From Kineothrix sp. IPX-CK (GTDB lineage Bacteria > Bacillota > Clostridia > Lachnospirales > Lachnospiraceae): a DNA stretch of 64,000 bases. Under the pieces are notes generated by a model. That model was not told where the DNA came from, did no database searches, and worked only from the letters and a program-made list of their open reading frames with translations. A program made the translations under genes and the position numbers. This document shows, one piece after another, positions 21,323 through 29,658 of the stretch (positions within the stretch are counted from its first letter, which is position 1; every line of letters starts with the position of its first letter). The stretch lies in the NCBI RefSeq assembly GCF_039134705.1, contig NZ_CP146256.1:868001-932000 (forward strand). Direction: 5' to 3'.

Positions 21323-21949
21323 ATGGGAAATTATGCGATTACTATAGCGAGAGGATTTGGCAGCGGAGGAAAAGAAATAGGAACAAAACTGGCACAAAGG
21401 CTGGGAATTCCATGCTATGAACACCAGATATTAAAGCTCGCTTCGGAAGAAAGCGGATTAAATGAAGCTCTGTTCGGCAGAGTAGACGAAAAGCTTTCAG
21501 GCAGTCATCTGTCAAAAATGCTGCAGAAGATTCCGTTTACGTCTGTGGTATCTCCGCAGGATAAGCGGTTTGAATCGGATATAAATCTTTTTAATATACA
21601 GGCAGAAATTATTAGAAAACTTGCGGCAACCACTTCATTTATTGTACTGGGAAAGTGTGCGGACCATGTTCTTAAGGATTGTGATAATGTGGTGAGCTTC
21701 TATGTGGAGGCGCCCAGAAGTGCCTGTGTGAAGTCCATTATGAATAAAATGGGAGTATCCGAAGCGCAGGCTCATAAGCTGATCAGTAAAACGGACAAGT
21801 ACAGAGCGGATTATTATAAATATTATACGGGAGGCAACTACTGGACGAACCCTGTCAATTATGACATGACTTTGAACAGTGACCGGATAGGCAGAAATGA
21901 ATGTGTGGATTTGGTTGAGCACTATGTGAGAACAAAATTTAAGCTATAG
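21323..21949 (+). CDS. Cytidylate kinase-like family protein
   Basis: The 208-residue protein belongs to the cytidylate-kinase-like group common in clostridia. The N-terminus MGNYAITIARGFGSGGKEIGTKLA contains a P-loop-like glycine/lysine segment, and the middle holds a lid-like region with basic residues (SKTDKYRADYYKYYTG). It is not the housekeeping Cmk. It sits inside the import/ureidase operon with an AGGGAGG ribosome site, so it may phosphorylate a small molecule or act in regulation, but its real substrate is unknown. Confidence 0.75.
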   Translation: MGNYAITIARGFGSGGKEIGTKLAQRLGIPCYEHQILKLASEESGLNEALFGRVDEKLSGSHLSKMLQKIPFTSVVSPQDKRFESDINLFNIQAEIIRKLAATTSFIVLGKCADHVLKDCDNVVSFYVEAPRSACVKSIMNKMGVSEAQAHKLISKTDKYRADYYKYYTGGNYWTNPVNYDMTLNSDRIGRNECVDLVEHYVRTKFKL

Positions 21950-21990
21950 ATTCTGGATTGTTACGTAAGTGATCAGACTTTGAAAGGAGC

Positions 21991-23235
21991 ATGGGTATAA
22001 AGATGAAATTTTGTTGTTTGGAAAGAATGAAAGATAAGATAAATACCTTTAGTTCATTCGGCGATACGGGGAATGGCGGAATAACCAGACTGTCCCTATC
22101 GAAAGAAGCGATTGCGGCAAGAGCGGAGTTTAAAAAAAGAATGGAAGCGTTAGGTGCAGTAGTCGTGACAGATGACTTGGCAAATATGTATGCGACAATC
22201 GAAGGAGATGAGGACCTCCCGGCAATTATGAGCGGTTCACATCTCGATTCGGTTGTAAAAGGCGGCAATTACGACGGAGTATTGGGAGTTCTGACCGCGA
22301 TGGAAGCTGCCGAGACGATTGTCAGAGACCATATTCCTCACAGGCATCCTATTACTGTAGTTGTATGGACAAATGAAGAGGGAGCGAGATTTGAACCGGC
22401 AATGATGTCTTCGGGCGTAATATGCGGTAAGTTTGACAAAGATACAATGCTTCGTTCGGAAGCAAAAGATATTCCGGGCTATACCTTTAAAGACGCCTTG
22501 TTGGAGAGCGGCTTTATGGGCGATATCGGCAATAGAATGTCTCCGGAAAAATATATCGCCAGTATTGAGCTGCATGCGGAGCAAGGCCCTGTTTTATATG
22601 AAGAGAACAGAGATATAGGTATAGTGTCGGGAGTTGTGGGTATGGTGAATTATGAATTCAGAGTGAAAGGGCAGGCGGATCATGCGGGTACTACGCCAAT
22701 GAAGTATCGGAAGGACGCATTGTATGCCGCCGCTCAGGCTTTGGAATATCTATATACAGAGCTGGGAAAGCTCGACGAAGAGCTTGTGTATACCATAGGG
22801 AAGATAGCCGCTTATCCTAATATCCATACGATTATTCCGGAAGAAGTGAGAATGACGATAGATTCCAGACATAAAAGTCCGGAGGTACTAAAGCAGGTTA
22901 TTTCGGTAATCGAAAATGTCCCGGAGAAGCTGTCTGGCTGTACGGTAGAGGCAGTCAGAGAATGGGACAGGAAAACGGTGGATTTCGATAAAAGACTTGT
23001 AAGCTTTGTAGAAACAAGTGCGGATAAATTAGGCTATTCGTCAAAAAGAATGTATAGCGGAGCCGGTCACGATTCTCAATATATATGCGAGCTTGTTCCT
23101 ACGGCAATGATATTTGTACCTAGCGATAAAGGACATAGCCACTGTGAGCTGGAATATACACCACTTGAGAATTGCTTAAAGGGTGCAAATGTATTGTTGA
23201 ACACAATACTGGAAATCGATAGAATCAGTAATTAA
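21991..23235 (+). CDS. M20 amidohydrolase (N-carbamoyl amino acid/ureido hydrolase)
   Basis: This zinc (or Mn) enzyme belongs to the M20 hydantoinase/carbamoylase group, which includes beta-ureidopropionase, N-carbamoyl-amino acid hydrolase and allantoate amidohydrolase. Metal-site motifs are GSHLDSVVKGGNYDGVLG, TNEEGARF and ELHAEQGPV; GQADHAGTTPM lies at the dimer/substrate region and VPSDKGHSHCELE near the end. The length of 414 residues is normal. The start may be ATG 22003 (SD 13 bases away) rather than ATG 21991 (SD 1 base away). It likely removes a carbamoyl group to give an amino acid plus ammonia and CO2, feeding the aminotransferase at 13985. Confidence 0.88.
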   Translation: MGIKMKFCCLERMKDKINTFSSFGDTGNGGITRLSLSKEAIAARAEFKKRMEALGAVVVTDDLANMYATIEGDEDLPAIMSGSHLDSVVKGGNYDGVLGVLTAMEAAETIVRDHIPHRHPITVVVWTNEEGARFEPAMMSSGVICGKFDKDTMLRSEAKDIPGYTFKDALLESGFMGDIGNRMSPEKYIASIELHAEQGPVLYEENRDIGIVSGVVGMVNYEFRVKGQADHAGTTPMKYRKDALYAAAQALEYLYTELGKLDEELVYTIGKIAAYPNIHTIIPEEVRMTIDSRHKSPEVLKQVISVIENVPEKLSGCTVEAVREWDRKTVDFDKRLVSFVETSADKLGYSSKRMYSGAGHDSQYICELVPTAMIFVPSDKGHSHCELEYTPLENCLKGANVLLNTILEIDRISN

Positions 23236-23282
23236 AGTATTAATGAAATATGTAAAAGAAAAGTCTTTGAACAATAAAGAAG

Positions 23283-23308
23283 AAGGGCAGGGCTGCGGCC
23301 ATGCCCTT
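23283..23308 (+). terminator. Hairpin after ureidase gene
   Basis: AAGGGCA (23283-23289) pairs with TGCCCTT (23302-23308), enclosing a GGC/GCC extension. The following bases are AT-rich but have no clean T-run, so termination here is plausible but not certain. Confidence 0.5.
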
Positions 23309-23432
23309 TAAAATATGATGGCAGGTGATAGGAAGGAGTGATATAATTATAACGGTAAATCAGAAGTTTTTAAAACTGTCTCATTGCATGAATAGTAAAA
23401 CTGCAATATTCTTTATGCAGGAGGTGAAAGAT

Positions 23433-23912
23433 ATGGCAAACGAAGATAAGAAAGATTTTAATTCAATGTTGTACGACAGCAAAGATATGCCAAAGATTCA
23501 GACGATAACAGACCTAAAAAGCATTCAAAAATATGGTGGAAACATCATGTACTTTGCGCCGCCAATTGACTATGACAAGGTAATGAAATCAGTTCCCCGT
23601 GGTAAAGTAATTACCATAGGCCAGATCCGTGTGTATTTTGCCAAGTTGAACGGAGCAGATTTCACGGAGCCAATTACCGCCGGAGTTTTTGTGTCTATTG
23701 CGGCATGGGCGAGCTATCAGCGTTCCGAAAACGAAACGCCATATTGGAGAACACTAAAAGCAAACGGTGAATTGAATCCCAAATATCCGGGCGGAATGGA
23801 AGCTCAGAAAGAAAGGCTGGAAGCAGAAGGACACACTATAATTCAAAAGGGCAGGAAGAATATCAAATACTATGTAAAAGATTATGAGGACGCATTGTTT
23901 GAATTGGGGTAG
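23433..23912 (+). CDS. MGMT-like protein lacking the catalytic cysteine
   Basis: The 159-residue protein resembles the DNA-binding domain of O6-alkylguanine-DNA alkyltransferases: VPRGKVITIGQIRVYFA, then ITAGVFVSIAAWASYQR and TPYWRTLKANGELNPKYPGG. The segment TPYWR stands where the active-site PCHR would be, and the whole protein has no cysteine, so it cannot accept an alkyl group. It is therefore similar to alkyltransferase-like proteins that bind damaged DNA. I choose ATG 23433 because AGGAGG lies 8 bases upstream; a frame reaching back to 23325 adds unlike residues. Confidence 0.75.
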   Translation: MANEDKKDFNSMLYDSKDMPKIQTITDLKSIQKYGGNIMYFAPPIDYDKVMKSVPRGKVITIGQIRVYFAKLNGADFTEPITAGVFVSIAAWASYQRSENETPYWRTLKANGELNPKYPGGMEAQKERLEAEGHTIIQKGRKNIKYYVKDYEDALFELG

Positions 23913-24174
23913 GAAAATCGGTTTGTGAGAATGAATCCCGCAATATTTTTGAGCTTCTTTGTAAATGGTTCTTGTTTTGGTCTTTAGGAGTGTCTGGGGT
24001 TACAACAGGGCTTATGCAGACCTATACGGCCGATCTTCTTTCGATAACAACAAGTGATTTTATTGTGATTAAAGAGTTAGGATATGCTAATTGCAATTTT
24101 AGTTATTGCAAGGAGTTATCTGTTGGATTCCGGTCTGGCGCGTAAGAAAATAAATGTTTATGGAGGAAATGAGG

Positions 24175-25003
24175 ATGAGTAAAAGAAAAGAACCGGCGGA
24201 ACAGTTCTTAACAATGAAACCCGATCAAACGTTTAACATACAAAATGATGGATTCATCGGTAGTCTGTACAAACCTCAGGATAATTCTTTTGAAGGTAAA
24301 GCGTTAATCATGTCCGGTGGCAGTGACGGTTATTTCTCATTAACTTGCCTGATTGCAGAACAGTTTGTAAAACACGGTCTTACCGTGATGGCACTTGCAT
24401 ACTGGAATCAGCCCGGTCTTGCGGATGCCTTAGAAAAAATACCGGTGGAATATGTAGAAAGAGCAGCATTATGGTTTAAAGATAATAATTACATAAAAAT
24501 TGGGATGTGGGGCATTTCAAAAGGTTCAGAGTATGCTTTGATTTCGGGAAGCATATTGCAGAATTTAATTTCGTGTGTGGTAGCAGTGTGCCCGATTAAT
24601 ATTTGTTGCCAGGGTATACGGAAGGGTAAATCAGTAAGTTTATTGGATTGTTCTGCATGGAGTTTTCGAGAGAAGGAAATCCCCTATGCAAATCTTCAAT
24701 ATAACAAATGGCAGATTATAAAGGATATGCTGAAGCGAAGAAGTATTTGTATGCGCTCTTGTTATAATAATGCAATTGCCTCAGCGCCAGAAAAGGCACA
24801 TATTAAAATTGAGAACATCAACGGCCCCATTCTTTCCCTATCAGCATAAGCATTATAATTATAAATATGCGAGCCATTTTCTGATTCCTTATAAGCTGAA
24901 ATCGGCGAAGATGTTCGCTGTAGAACGAAGATATCCGGAAGAATGTATGGAAAGTAATATGAAGTCTTTGGAGGATACCCTGATATTTTTGAATGAATGG
25001 TAA
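24175..25003 (+). pseudogene. Decayed BAAT-type acyltransferase/thioesterase gene
   Basis: The first part (24175-24849) reads as the C-terminal domain of the bile-acid-CoA:amino acid N-acyltransferase/acyl-CoA thioesterase family: GFIGSLYKP, GGSDGYFSLT and the nucleophile serine in GMWGISKGSEYAL. It stops at TAA just after NGPILSLSA. The missing C-terminus continues in another frame from about 24850 to 25003 (YASHFLIPY, then RRYPEEC and LIFLNEW). About 30 codons that normally hold the catalytic aspartate (the D..WPS region) are absent between the two parts, so a deletion with frameshift has inactivated the gene. The ribosome site GGAGG precedes ATG 24175. Confidence 0.75.
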
Positions 25004-25063
25004 AATTAAATTACAGTTTGTTAGGGCGGGTGAAAAAATGAGTAATGGCGTAAGGGTTTGTGC

Positions 25064-25669
25064 GTGATTATATTCTTGATTTCAATTTTTATACACGAAT
25101 GCGGGCATGGGTTTGCCAACTCCCTGCGGGGCATTGAGTGCAGCACGGGCTTTAATCGTGTGGGTGACATATACAAGTATCCGAAAGATGCGGATTTCCG
25201 GGCAGAATATAGTGCAGTATCGGATAGCTTATTAGATTTTGGCGTACCGGCAACCCTTATGCTGGCTGTTACAGGAACGATTCTTTTCTGCTTGCAAAAA
25301 GGAGAAAAGGGAAAAATAATTGCATTAGGATTTGCAGCTGCAAATAGTGTCATGCGGTTAATACCATGTCTGTTCGTGATCATGGTTCCGTTGCTGACGG
25401 GAAGAGTGCATAATGAAGATGAGTATGGAACGGGACTTGCCCTGGCGGAGGCAACAGGCTATTCGGTTCTCATATTTCTTCCGGCTCTCATATCTATACT
25501 GGTTTCCGTTATGTGCATAGCATGCCTTTATAGAAAATTAAAGACAGAGATATCTTCCAAGGGATTCATCCGCTATAGCTTCCTTACGCTCTTTAGCTTT
25601 TATATAACAATGATTATAGCTAATATGCTCGATAATATCGTTCGGATCAACTGGACGGCTATTCGTTAA
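25064..25669 (+). CDS. Small membrane protein with HExxH motif (M50-like)
   Basis: The product of about 201 residues starts with a membrane helix that runs into IHECGHG, an HExxH zinc-protease motif at the membrane face, as in site-2 proteases. Three to four further membrane segments follow (GVPATLMLAVTGTILF, VMRLIPCLFVIMVPLL, GYSVLIFLPALISILVSV, LFSFYITMIIANML). The third metal ligand may be the aspartate in LDFGVPA. I prefer GTG 25064 with AAGGG upstream over TTG 25058; a nearby ATG at 25038 is in another frame and stops quickly, so a damaged 5' end is possible. Substrate unknown. Confidence 0.6.
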   Translation: MIIFLISIFIHECGHGFANSLRGIECSTGFNRVGDIYKYPKDADFRAEYSAVSDSLLDFGVPATLMLAVTGTILFCLQKGEKGKIIALGFAAANSVMRLIPCLFVIMVPLLTGRVHNEDEYGTGLALAEATGYSVLIFLPALISILVSVMCIACLYRKLKTEISSKGFIRYSFLTLFSFYITMIIANMLDNIVRINWTAIR

Positions 25670-25747
25670 ATACATAGTTTGACTGGCTATTTGATAATGA
25701 AAAAATAAAGAAGTAAAATCCCGGTAAAACAGAAAGGATCAAGATGT

Positions 25748-26197
25748 ATGAATTATATCGATAAATTATTAGAAAATAAGGATAATGTAAACACGGCAGA
25801 TTTTTTCCCGGAGCTATTAGGGGCAGATTGTTATAAGATGTATGAGCGGGTAAATAATTTCATTATGGAAAATTATAATGTTAATCAGATGTGGAGTAAG
25901 GGAGGAAAGTATGGAGATATCTGCCTTCGCTACAGCCGCAGCGGAAAAACGCTCTGTACCTTATATTTCCGTCAGAAACAATTAGGTATCTGGGTCATAC
26001 TCGGCAAGGAAGAAAGAAGCAGATTTGAAGAGATAAGAAATCAGTTTTCTCATGAATTGCAGGAAATATATGATAGAACAGAGGTATACCATGATGGGAA
26101 ATGGCTAATGTTTGATGTGGAAGACGATAATTTATATAGTGAAATTGTTTTGCTGCTGAAGGTAAAAAAATCTCCCAATAAAAAACGTACCATATGA
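25748..26197 (+). CDS. DUF3788 family protein
   Basis: The 149-residue cytoplasmic protein matches DUF3788: MWSKGGKYGDICLRYSRSGK followed by LCTLYFRQKQLGIWVILGKEER. The fold and role of the family are not known to me. It stands alone with a ribosome site AAAGGA and is followed by about 140 bases and then a strong terminator. Confidence 0.75.
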   Translation: MNYIDKLLENKDNVNTADFFPELLGADCYKMYERVNNFIMENYNVNQMWSKGGKYGDICLRYSRSGKTLCTLYFRQKQLGIWVILGKEERSRFEEIRNQFSHELQEIYDRTEVYHDGKWLMFDVEDDNLYSEIVLLLKVKKSPNKKRTI

Positions 26198-26338
26198 TAT
26201 ATTTTTATCTATAAATGATCGAGTTATGAAAGAGTTCATAAAATTAAGAAGTTAAATATCTCAGATTATTATGATTTTTCAGGAGTGTTTGATAGTAAGC
26301 CGAGATCGGACAGAATAGTTAATAGAGGAGAGCAGGAT

Positions 26339-26380
26339 AAAGCCCGGAGCGTAGCAGTTCTCCGGGCTTTTATTATTTTT
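26339..26380 (+). terminator. Intrinsic terminator before the sigma-factor operon
   Basis: AAAGCCCGGA (26339-26348) pairs with TCCGGGCTTT (26361-26370) and is followed by TATTATTTTTG. This perfect 10-bp stem ends transcription from the left. Confidence 0.88.
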
Positions 26381-26451
26381 GTATGCAAACGCCGCACATC
26401 CGTCACCCTTCAACCGTTAAATACTATGAAAGGAGGTTCCTAAGAGAGTCC

Positions 26452-26934
26452 ATGGACATAGAAGAACAATATGACAAGATATACCGGTACTGCTATTTTA
26501 AGCTGCGGCAGCAGCATATAGCAGAAGATATCGCTCAAGAAACCTTCTTGCGCTTTCTGGAGAGCGCGACATATCGAAATACCGGACAGGCTTTGCAGTA
26601 TCTTTATACGGTGGCGAGGAATCTCTGTATTGACGAATACAGACGAAAATCCTATGAACGCTTGCCCGAGGATGAGAAGGATTATCACAGACGAATACAT
26701 GATAGTGCAGAGCATGACATGGAGGAGAAGCTGCTTACTTCTATTGCGGTAAGAGAGGCTTTGGAAGAACTTCGTGAGGAAGATCGGGAGCTGATGCTTC
26801 TTAGATATGTGAATGAGGTTCCTGTGTCTGTAATCAGCAGGCTGCTTGGAATCTCACGGTTTGCGGTTTACCGCAGGACACAGGCAATCTTGAAATCGCT
26901 GCAGGATAAGCTTGGAGAGGAGGATTTTATATGA
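26452..26934 (+). CDS. ECF-type RNA polymerase sigma factor
   Basis: The 161-residue protein has the sigma-70 region 2 (residues about 5-70: YRYCYFKLRQQHIAEDIAQETFLRFLE, then QYLYTVARNLCIDEYRR) and region 4 (about 100-155: REALEELREEDRELMLLRY, then SVISRLLGISRFAVYRRTQAIL). There is no region 1 or 3, as in ECF factors. ATG 26452 begins the conserved part; the AGGAGG upstream (26431-26436) is rather far. It overlaps the following membrane-protein gene by four bases (ATGA), implying translational coupling, and probably drives its own operon. Confidence 0.85.
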   Translation: MDIEEQYDKIYRYCYFKLRQQHIAEDIAQETFLRFLESATYRNTGQALQYLYTVARNLCIDEYRRKSYERLPEDEKDYHRRIHDSAEHDMEEKLLTSIAVREALEELREEDRELMLLRYVNEVPVSVISRLLGISRFAVYRRTQAILKSLQDKLGEEDFI

Positions 26935-27635
26935 AAAAAGAATTAAGAAGGGCATTGTACGATGCGTTTGAAGCGCCGGAGTCACAGAGAAAGAAAGTCT
27001 TTTTAAACAATATAAGGCAGCCCGGAATCGGATATTTTAAATTTATACTGCTCCAGGCTTCTTATATCAGAAAATGGATATGGGGATTATCACTTGCGGT
27101 TTTTGCAGTGGCTCTCATAAGCGGAGGCTTTCTGGAGAGAGAGGTGATATGGGTACTTTCGGCACTGATGCCCTATCTGGCAGCAGTCTCAATAGCAGAA
27201 AATGTCCGCTCAGAGGTGTACGGGATGGCGGAGTTGGAAATGGCATCAAGATTCTCGTTAAAGAGTGTAGTGCTGGCCCGTATGGGGATATTGGGAGTCT
27301 TTCATTTGATACTGCTTTGCCTGCTTGTTCCGCTGGGGCATATGCACGGCGTCTCTACGGCGCTTCAGACAGGAGTTTACTTGCTGGTGCCTTATCTTCT
27401 TACCAATGCCGGGGGTTTATGGCTGGTACGCAAAATTCGCAGCAGGGAGACTTCTTATGTTTGCATGGGATATGCCATTATTATCAGCGCTTTTCCCATC
27501 GTGAGCAAATATACTATAACATTGCTGTACCAGCCGGAAGTATTTGGCTGGTGGCTGGTTTTATTGGCTATTCTCTGTGTCGCTACAGCAGTGGAATATA
27601 GAAAGACAGTAGTAAGGACGGAAGAATTGATTTAA
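26931..27635 (+). CDS. Membrane protein of sigma/ABC operon
   Basis: The 234-residue protein has a short cytoplasmic N-terminus and about six membrane segments (for example IWGLSLAVFAVALISGG, VIWVLSALMPYLAAVSIAE, ILGVFHLILLCLLVPLG, VFGWWLVLLAILCVATAVE). It does not look like a zinc-binding anti-sigma factor (no HxxxCxxC). It could hold the sigma factor at the membrane or be part of the ABC exporter that follows. It is coupled by ATGA overlap to the sigma gene. Confidence 0.75.
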   Translation: MKKELRRALYDAFEAPESQRKKVFLNNIRQPGIGYFKFILLQASYIRKWIWGLSLAVFAVALISGGFLEREVIWVLSALMPYLAAVSIAENVRSEVYGMAELEMASRFSLKSVVLARMGILGVFHLILLCLLVPLGHMHGVSTALQTGVYLLVPYLLTNAGGLWLVRKIRSRETSYVCMGYAIIISAFPIVSKYTITLLYQPEVFGWWLVLLAILCVATAVEYRKTVVRTEELI

Positions 27636-27651
27636 AAGAAAGGAGCGTTTT

Positions 27652-28359
27652 ATGGAGCTTATAATAGACAGGCTGTCCAAGCAATATGGAAGCAGAATCG
27701 CGGTGGACAGAGTAACACTTAAATTACAAAAAGGAGTTTATGGTCTGCTGGGGGCTAACGGTGCAGGAAAGACTACTCTGATGAGGCTGATATGCGGCAT
27801 TTTAAAGCCTACGGGCGGGAGCGTTTCTTTGGATGGTGAGGATGTTTCCAGCGAGGAATACCGTTCACGGCTGGGATACCTTCCGCAGGACTTCGGATAT
27901 TATCCTGATTTTACGGGAATGGATTTTTTGCTGTATATGGCCGCTTTGAAAGGTCTTGACAGGGCGCAGGCGAAGCGGAAGGCGGTAGAATTACTTAGAC
28001 TGGTGGCTTTGCAGGATGCAGGGAAAAAGAAGATTAAGACCTATTCCGGGGGCATGAAGCAGCGGCTGGGAATCGCTCAGGCTTTGCTCGGAGAACCGCA
28101 GCTTTTGATACTGGACGAACCTACGGCGGGGCTTGATCCGAAGGAAAGAGTAAGATTCCGGGATTTGATCGCGCAGCTTGGAAAGAATAATATCGTCTTG
28201 CTCTCCACCCATATCGTGTCCGATATCGAGCATATCGCGGATACTGTTTTGATGATGAAGGACGGACAGCTCATATATCAGGGAGGATGGGACGAGAATC
28301 GCGGAGATTTGGAACAGTTTTACTTAGAGCAGTTTGAAGAGGGAAAAAATCATGGATAA
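27652..28359 (+). CDS. ABC exporter ATP-binding protein
   Basis: The 235-residue ATPase has Walker A GANGAGKTT, Q-loop YLPQDFGYYPDFTG, signature YSGGMKQRLGIAQAL, Walker B LLILDEPTAGLDP and H-loop STHIVSDIEHIAD. It is of the drug/lantibiotic-exporter type (ABC-2 partner). It has an AAAGGAG site and its last codons overlap the start of the permease gene. Confidence 0.9.
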   Translation: MELIIDRLSKQYGSRIAVDRVTLKLQKGVYGLLGANGAGKTTLMRLICGILKPTGGSVSLDGEDVSSEEYRSRLGYLPQDFGYYPDFTGMDFLLYMAALKGLDRAQAKRKAVELLRLVALQDAGKKKIKTYSGGMKQRLGIAQALLGEPQLLILDEPTAGLDPKERVRFRDLIAQLGKNNIVLLSTHIVSDIEHIADTVLMMKDGQLIYQGGWDENRGDLEQFYLEQFEEGKNHG

Positions 28360-29560
28360 TTTTAAAACATTGTATGGATATGAACTTAAGAAAATAATAA
28401 GACGTAAAATCGTTCTGGTCACCGCTGCTATTATGCTGCCTATTGTCATATTTACGGTAATAGCAGCTCTTCTTGGAGATTATTATGCAAATGGTGTTAA
28501 AATCGATACCCATTATCATATGTTCCAGACTGATAAGGAGTATCAGCAAAGATTAAGCGGCAGGTCCATTGACCAAAGCCTGCTGGAGGAAATGAAGGCC
28601 GGGTATGATAAAATTCCTTCCGATGTGGAGGCATATACATTGACAAAAGAGTATGAAGCATATGCACGGCCATATAGCGCAATATTTCAATTTGTCAGAA
28701 ATACGGCAAATATGACGGTTTCTGAAGTGCGGCAGTGGGCGGCAGACGAAGAGGATATGCATGCAATGCGTCAAAGAATGTTAGAAGAAACGAGGGAAGA
28801 ACTCCGCCTGACGCAGGGCGAAAAGGTCTTCTGGCAGGAACAGGAGGATAATCTGGAATGGCCGATGACGTTTGTATACAAAGACGGATATTGGCAGCTT
28901 TTTGACTGCATGAATACAATAGGCCTGATGATGCTTATCATGATCACGGTCTGCCTGTCGAGCGTTTTTGCGGAGGAGCATGCCAAAAGAACGGATCAGC
29001 TCATACTTTGCAGCAGATATGGAAGGCATAAGGCTTATTGGGCTAAGATTTTAGCAGAAATCAGTTTTTCACTTCTTGTGTCGATAGTGTATATTGTGCT
29101 GGCTTTTGGCCTTGCGTTTGCATTATATGGTGCGGACGGCTTTTCCGGTGCATTTCAATTGATGTATACCAATTATTCTTATCCGTTAAGCGTGGGAGAA
29201 GCGGTTCTGATTTCCTATAGCATGCTGATGATTGCGGGAGTTCTGACCGGCATATTTGTAATGATGCTGTCTGAACTGCTTCATAGCGGCATCGGTACGC
29301 TGGCGCTGGTAGTTGGAATGATTATATTATTATTGTTTTTTAACATACCGGAACAGTACCGGGCGGCGTCCCAGCTTTTGAGCTATATTCCCAGCGAATT
29401 TGTTGCCGTATGGAGCATCTTCAGCTCGCGGACGGTATCGCTTGCCGGCAGAACATTTACAGCGTGGCAGGCAGTTCCCATTTTGTATATTCTTGCGGGG
29501 GGGATATTTGCTGTGGCAGGTAAAAGAGTCTATGCAAACTATCAGGTAAGCGGCCGGTAA
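28352..29560 (+). CDS. ABC-2 type permease
   Basis: The 402-residue permease has one N-terminal membrane segment (VLVTAAIMLPIVIFTVIAALLG), a large extracellular domain of about 150 residues rich in Glu and Arg, and then five membrane segments from about residue 190. ATG 28352 has a GAGGGA site inside the preceding gene; an earlier start at 28334 would only add six residues. It works with the upstream ATPase, and the ECF sigma factor likely controls both. The substrate (a peptide antibiotic or cell-envelope compound) is unknown. Confidence 0.85.
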   Translation: MDNFKTLYGYELKKIIRRKIVLVTAAIMLPIVIFTVIAALLGDYYANGVKIDTHYHMFQTDKEYQQRLSGRSIDQSLLEEMKAGYDKIPSDVEAYTLTKEYEAYARPYSAIFQFVRNTANMTVSEVRQWAADEEDMHAMRQRMLEETREELRLTQGEKVFWQEQEDNLEWPMTFVYKDGYWQLFDCMNTIGLMMLIMITVCLSSVFAEEHAKRTDQLILCSRYGRHKAYWAKILAEISFSLLVSIVYIVLAFGLAFALYGADGFSGAFQLMYTNYSYPLSVGEAVLISYSMLMIAGVLTGIFVMMLSELLHSGIGTLALVVGMIILLLFFNIPEQYRAASQLLSYIPSEFVAVWSIFSSRTVSLAGRTFTAWQAVPILYILAGGIFAVAGKRVYANYQVSGR

Positions 29561-29658
29561 AAAACAGGACACAGCGCGATAAAATGCGGGTTTTTACTTC
29601 ATTTTCTCCTATTACTGTAGTATAATATAGCAAATAAACTGTGGGAGGAAATTTACGA

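Noticed and set aside
16614..23235. Simple urea-use locus
   Set aside because: The importer is urea-like, but no urease or urea carboxylase/allophanate hydrolase genes occur; an M20 ureidase is present instead.
23913..24174. Possible coding remnant (short frame near 24012)
   Set aside because: A frame of about 42 codons is open, but no family is recognised and there is no ribosome site.
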